This document shows, one piece after another, positions 6,285 to 8,557 of a stretch of 8,557 nucleotides of DNA; the stretch's first letter is position 1; each line of letters opens with the position of its first letter. Position numbers and translations under genes: made by a program. The notes below the pieces were generated by a model, which saw nothing but the letters and a program-made list of their open reading frames with translations, was not told where the DNA came from and did not search any database. This DNA is from [Eubacterium] saphenum. GTDB taxonomy: Bacteria > Bacillota > Clostridia > Oscillospirales > Ruminococcaceae. Where the stretch lies: positions 1 to 8,557 of the forward strand of contig SFLN01000085.1 in NCBI GenBank assembly GCA_004554555.1, written 5' to 3'.

Positions 6285-7523
6285 TTACTCGTTAATCTTG
6301 GTAACAACGCCGGAACCAACGGTGTGGCCGCCCTCGCGGATAGCGAAGCGGAGACCTTCCTCGATAGCGATAGGAGTGATGAGCTCAACATCCATAATTA
6401 CGTTATCGCCGGGCATGCACATTTCCTTGTCAGCAGGAAGAGTGATTACGCCGGTAACGTCGGTAGTTCTGAAGAAGAACTGCGGACGATAGTTGGAAAC
6501 GAACGGAGTGTGACGGCCGCCCTCTTCCTTCTTAAGAACGTAAACCTGACCGCTGAACTTGGTGTGCGGGTGAATGGAACCGGGCTTGCAGAGAACCTGA
6601 CCACGCTCGATTTCATCACGGGTAATACCACGGAGAAGTGCGCCGATGTTGTAACCAGCAACAGCCTTATCAAGGCTCTTGTGGAACATCTCGAGACCGG
6701 TAACAACGGTGCTCTTGGGCTCGGTGGTAAGACCGGTAATCTCAACGGTATCGCCTACAACTGCAGAACCACGCTCAACACGGCCGGTTGCAACAGTACC
6801 ACGACCGGAAATGGTCATAGTGTCCTCAACAGGCATAAGGAAAGGCATATCTTCCTTACGGTCAGGAGTAGGAATATACTCGTCAACAGCGTCCATCAGC
6901 TTCTTGATGCAAGCGTAGATGGGGTCGTTGGGGTCCTTGGAATCAGAGGACAGAGCCTTGTAAGCGGAACCGAAGATAACGGGAATGTCATCGCCGGGGA
7001 AGCCGTTCTTGGAAAGCTCGTCGCGGATATCCATCTCAACGAGTTCGAGCATCTCAGAGTTCTTGTACTCGCCGGTAGCTGCATCGTACTCGCAGTCATC
7101 AACGTCATCGCACTTGTTTACGAAAACAACCATTGCGGGAACGCCAACCTGACGAGCAAGAAGGATGTGCTCCTTGGTCTGAGCCATAGGACCGTCGGTA
7201 CCTGCAACAACGAGGATAGCGCCGTCCATCTGAGCCGCACCGGTAATCATGTTCTTGATATAGTCAGCGTGGCCGGGGCAGTCAACGTGAGCGTAGTGAC
7301 GCTTGTCGGTCTTGTACTCAACGTGAGCGGTGTTGATTGTGATACCGCGCTCTCTCTCCTCGGGAGCCTTATCGATCATATCATAAGCCTCGAACTGTGC
7401 CTGTCCTTTAAGAGAAAGGTACTTGGTGATAGCAGCGGTAAGGGTGGTCTTGCCGTGGTCAACGTGACCGATAGTACCGATGTTTACGTGGGGTAAGCTG
7501 GAATCGTATTTTTCCTTAGCCAT
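6285..7523 (-). CDS. tuf: Translation elongation factor Tu (EF-Tu)
   Basis: GTPase that delivers aminoacyl-tRNA to the ribosomal A site. All G motifs are present: GHVDHGKT (19-26), Thr62 in RGITINTAH, DCPGH (81-85, catalytic His85), NKCD (136-139) and GSA (185-187). Domains 2 and 3 follow, with GRGTVATGRVERG (240-252) and a C-terminal GSGVVTKI (403-410). At 412 aa it is longer than the usual 394-400. The extra length lies in the G domain, mainly about 13 residues at 144-156 directly after the NKCD/VDD segment, plus a few around 191-202. Position 291 is Tyr in AGYN where Asp or Glu is usual. Strong codon bias marks high expression. AAAAGGAGGA (7540-7531) sits 7 nt upstream of the ATG. It lies downstream of fusA as in the str operon, with its own promoter and two terminators. 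Confidence 0.97.
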   Translation of the reverse strand: MAKEKYDSSLPHVNIGTIGHVDHGKTTLTAAITKYLSLKGQAQFEAYDMIDKAPEERERGITINTAHVEYKTDKRHYAHVDCPGHADYIKNMITGAAQMDGAILVVAGTDGPMAQTKEHILLARQVGVPAMVVFVNKCDDVDDCEYDAATGEYKNSEMLELVEMDIRDELSKNGFPGDDIPVIFGSAYKALSSDSKDPNDPIYACIKKLMDAVDEYIPTPDRKEDMPFLMPVEDTMTISGRGTVATGRVERGSAVVGDTVEITGLTTEPKSTVVTGLEMFHKSLDKAVAGYNIGALLRGITRDEIERGQVLCKPGSIHPHTKFSGQVYVLKKEEGGRHTPFVSNYRPQFFFRTTDVTGVITLPADKEMCMPGDNVIMDVELITPIAIEEGLRFAIREGGHTVGSGVVTKINE

Positions 7524-7547
7524 TGGTATTTCCTCCTTTTAATCACA

Positions 7548-7559
7548 GAGCTTTCGCTC
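7548..7559 (-). other. Small GNRA-loop hairpin in the tuf leader
   Basis: On the minus strand, GAGC-GAAA-GCTC forms a 4-bp GC-rich stem with a GAAA tetraloop, 7 nt upstream of the tuf Shine-Dalgarno run. GNRA loops are stable. It could stabilise the 5' end of this very abundant mRNA or be coincidental, as the stem is short. Confidence 0.3.
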
Positions 7560-7577
7560 AAAAAATACTGTAATACT

Positions 7578-7606
7578 ATTTTAACAGATTTCACTGCAAA
7601 AATCAA
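7578..7606 (-). promoter_or_regulatory. Sigma-A promoter of tuf inside the fusA-tuf spacer
   Basis: On the minus strand: -35 TTGATT (7606-7601), 17-bp spacer, and -10 TAAAAT (7583-7578) preceded by TGT, giving an extended -10. The -35 is identical to that of cca. The start is expected near 7571, giving a leader of about 48 nt. The -35 lies within the 3' arm of the fusA-tuf inverted repeat. It would let tuf be transcribed apart from the upstream fusA operon. Confidence 0.65.
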
Positions 7607-7628
7607 GAGGTTTTCTTGATTTTTGCAG
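7594..7628 (-). terminator. fusA-tuf intergenic inverted repeat, probable fusA terminator or attenuator
   Basis: A perfect 15-bp inverted repeat (7594-7608 and 7614-7628) with a 5-nt loop starts 9 nt after the fusA stop codon. On the minus strand it reads as an A5 tract, a TCAAGA/TCTTGA core and a T5 tract, the A-stem-U form of an intrinsic terminator. The core is AT-rich and the T run is short, ending in GCAG, so termination is probably partial. On the plus strand a T6 run follows, but no plus-strand gene needs terminating there. Confidence 0.55.
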
Positions 7629-7637
7629 ATTTTTTAA

Positions 7638-8557
7638 TTAGTCATTCTGCTTGCGCTTGGACATAATGCCTTCAGCGACAGACTTCGGAACTTCAACGTA
7701 GCTGTTCGGCTCCATAACGTACTGGCCGCGGCCCTGCGTCTTGGAACGCAAATCGTTGGAGTAGCCGAACATCTCCGACAGCGGAACGAGAGCGGTAACC
7801 TGAACGTTGCCGGTTCTAGTTTCCTGGTTCTGAATCATACCTCTGCGGGAGTTGAGGTCACCGATAACGTTTCCGATATAGTCATCGGGAACAACAACGA
7901 CAACCTTCATAATCGGCTCGAGGATTACGGAATGAGCCTGCTTGAGGGCTTCCTTGATAGCCATCGAACCTGCGATTTTGAACGCCATTTCCGACGAGTC
8001 GACCTCGTGGTAAGAACCGTCGTACAGCTCAACCTTCAGGTCAACAACAGGATAGCCTGCGAGAACACCCGCATTGAGAGCGCCCTGGATACCTGCGTCA
8101 ACGGCAGGAATGAACTCCTTCGGGATAGAACCGCCGACAACAGCGTTGATGAACTCATAGCCCTTGCCGCTTTCGTTCGGGGAAACACGGATTTTAACGT
8201 GACCGTACTGTCCGGAACCGCCCGACTGACGCTTATACTTCATATCAACATCGGCATTGCCGGTGATGGTTTCCTTATAAGCAACCTGCGGTGCGCCAAC
8301 GTTTGCCTCAACCTTGAACTCGCGCAGCAGTCTGTCTACGATAATCTCAAGGTGAAGCTCGCCCATACCTGCAATAATGGTCTGACCGGTTTCGGGGTTA
8401 GTCCAGGTCTTGAAGGTCGGGTCTTCCTCAGCGAGCTTGGAGAGGGCGATTGCCATCTTCTCCTGGCCTGCCTTGGTCTTGGGCTCGATTGCGAGGTCGA
8501 TAACGGGGTCGGGGAACTCCATGGACTCGAGGATAATCGGGTGATTTTCATCGCAGA
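7638..8557 (-). CDS. fusA: Translation elongation factor G (EF-G), C-terminal part, cut by window edge
   Basis: EF-G is the GTPase that drives ribosomal translocation and, with the recycling factor, splits the ribosome. Only the last 305 codons are visible. The reading frame stays open upstream of the ATG at 8522 (residues CDENHPIILES precede MEFPDPVI), so the gene continues past base 8557 and that ATG is not the start. The G domain and domain II are outside the window. Present are domain III (EPKTKAGQEKM, GMGELHLEI), domain IV with GGSGQYGHVK and the tip loop SYHEVDSSE carrying the translocation histidine, and domain V ending in GRGQYVMEPNSYVEVPKS. The highly expressed codon pattern matches tuf. 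TAA stop at 7640-7638. Which of the fusA paralogues this is cannot be tested here, but linkage to tuf favours the principal copy. Confidence 0.96.
   Translation of the reverse strand, partial: CDENHPIILESMEFPDPVIDLAIEPKTKAGQEKMAIALSKLAEEDPTFKTWTNPETGQTIIAGMGELHLEIIVDRLLREFKVEANVGAPQVAYKETITGNADVDMKYKRQSGGSGQYGHVKIRVSPNESGKGYEFINAVVGGSIPKEFIPAVDAGIQGALNAGVLAGYPVVDLKVELYDGSYHEVDSSEMAFKIAGSMAIKEALKQAHSVILEPIMKVVVVVPDDYIGNVIGDLNSRRGMIQNQETRTGNVQVTALVPLSEMFGYSNDLRSKTQGRGQYVMEPNSYVEVPKSVAEGIMSKRKQND

Noticed and set aside
6324..7496. Long plus-strand open frame (390 codons) opposite tuf
   Set aside because: It is the mirror of EF-Tu, created by that gene's strong codon bias. The product is low-complexity Val/Leu/Asn-rich with no recognisable domain and no ribosome binding site.
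7638..8522. Treating the ATG at 8522 as the start of a short 294-residue EF-G-like protein
   Set aside because: The frame is open to the window edge and encodes the expected EF-G residues upstream, so this is the C-terminal part of a full fusA.

Overview
The window looks like the chromosome of a spore-forming, low-to-mid-GC Firmicute, most likely a gut-type Clostridia (Ruminococcaceae/Oscillospiraceae-like). The reasons are a SpoIIP sporulation hydrolase gene, sigma-A promoters with extended -10 boxes, strong AGGAGG-type ribosome binding sites, a fusA-tuf arrangement, and a Firmicute-style CCA-adding enzyme with an HD domain. The taxonomic call is inference; no 16S or other marker is present.

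Layout from left to right. (1) cca, minus strand: CCA tRNA nucleotidyltransferase. (2) A compact divergent promoter region (about 1380-1438) whose two sigma-A promoters are exactly symmetric about base 1409. (3) A two-gene plus-strand operon (1486-4973): a DUF2791/BrxD-like P-loop ATPase, whose stop overlaps the start of an Lhr/BrxHI-like superfamily 2 helicase by 4 bp. (4) spoIIP, minus strand, converging on the helicase with a 14-bp overlap of coding ends and preceded by a candidate sigma-E promoter. (5) Two near-duplicate intrinsic terminators that end the tuf transcript. (6) tuf (EF-Tu), minus strand, with its own promoter. (7) A 114-bp fusA-tuf spacer holding a perfect 15-bp inverted repeat that overlaps the tuf promoter. 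(8) The 3' portion of fusA (EF-G), which runs off the right edge.

How it fits together: cca, tuf and fusA are translation housekeeping genes, and tuf/fusA show the strong codon bias of highly expressed genes. spoIIP acts in engulfment during sporulation. The ATPase-helicase pair is the accessory element. The same two families occur in the same order at the end of type 2 BREX phage-defence operons (brxD-brxHI). Here the pair has no methylase, PglZ or kinase neighbour and is boxed in by housekeeping genes on both sides, so it is a stand-alone module of unproven function and the most interesting content of the window. No tRNA, rRNA, CRISPR array, insertion sequence or integrase was seen. No gene-free stretch exceeds 300 bp.
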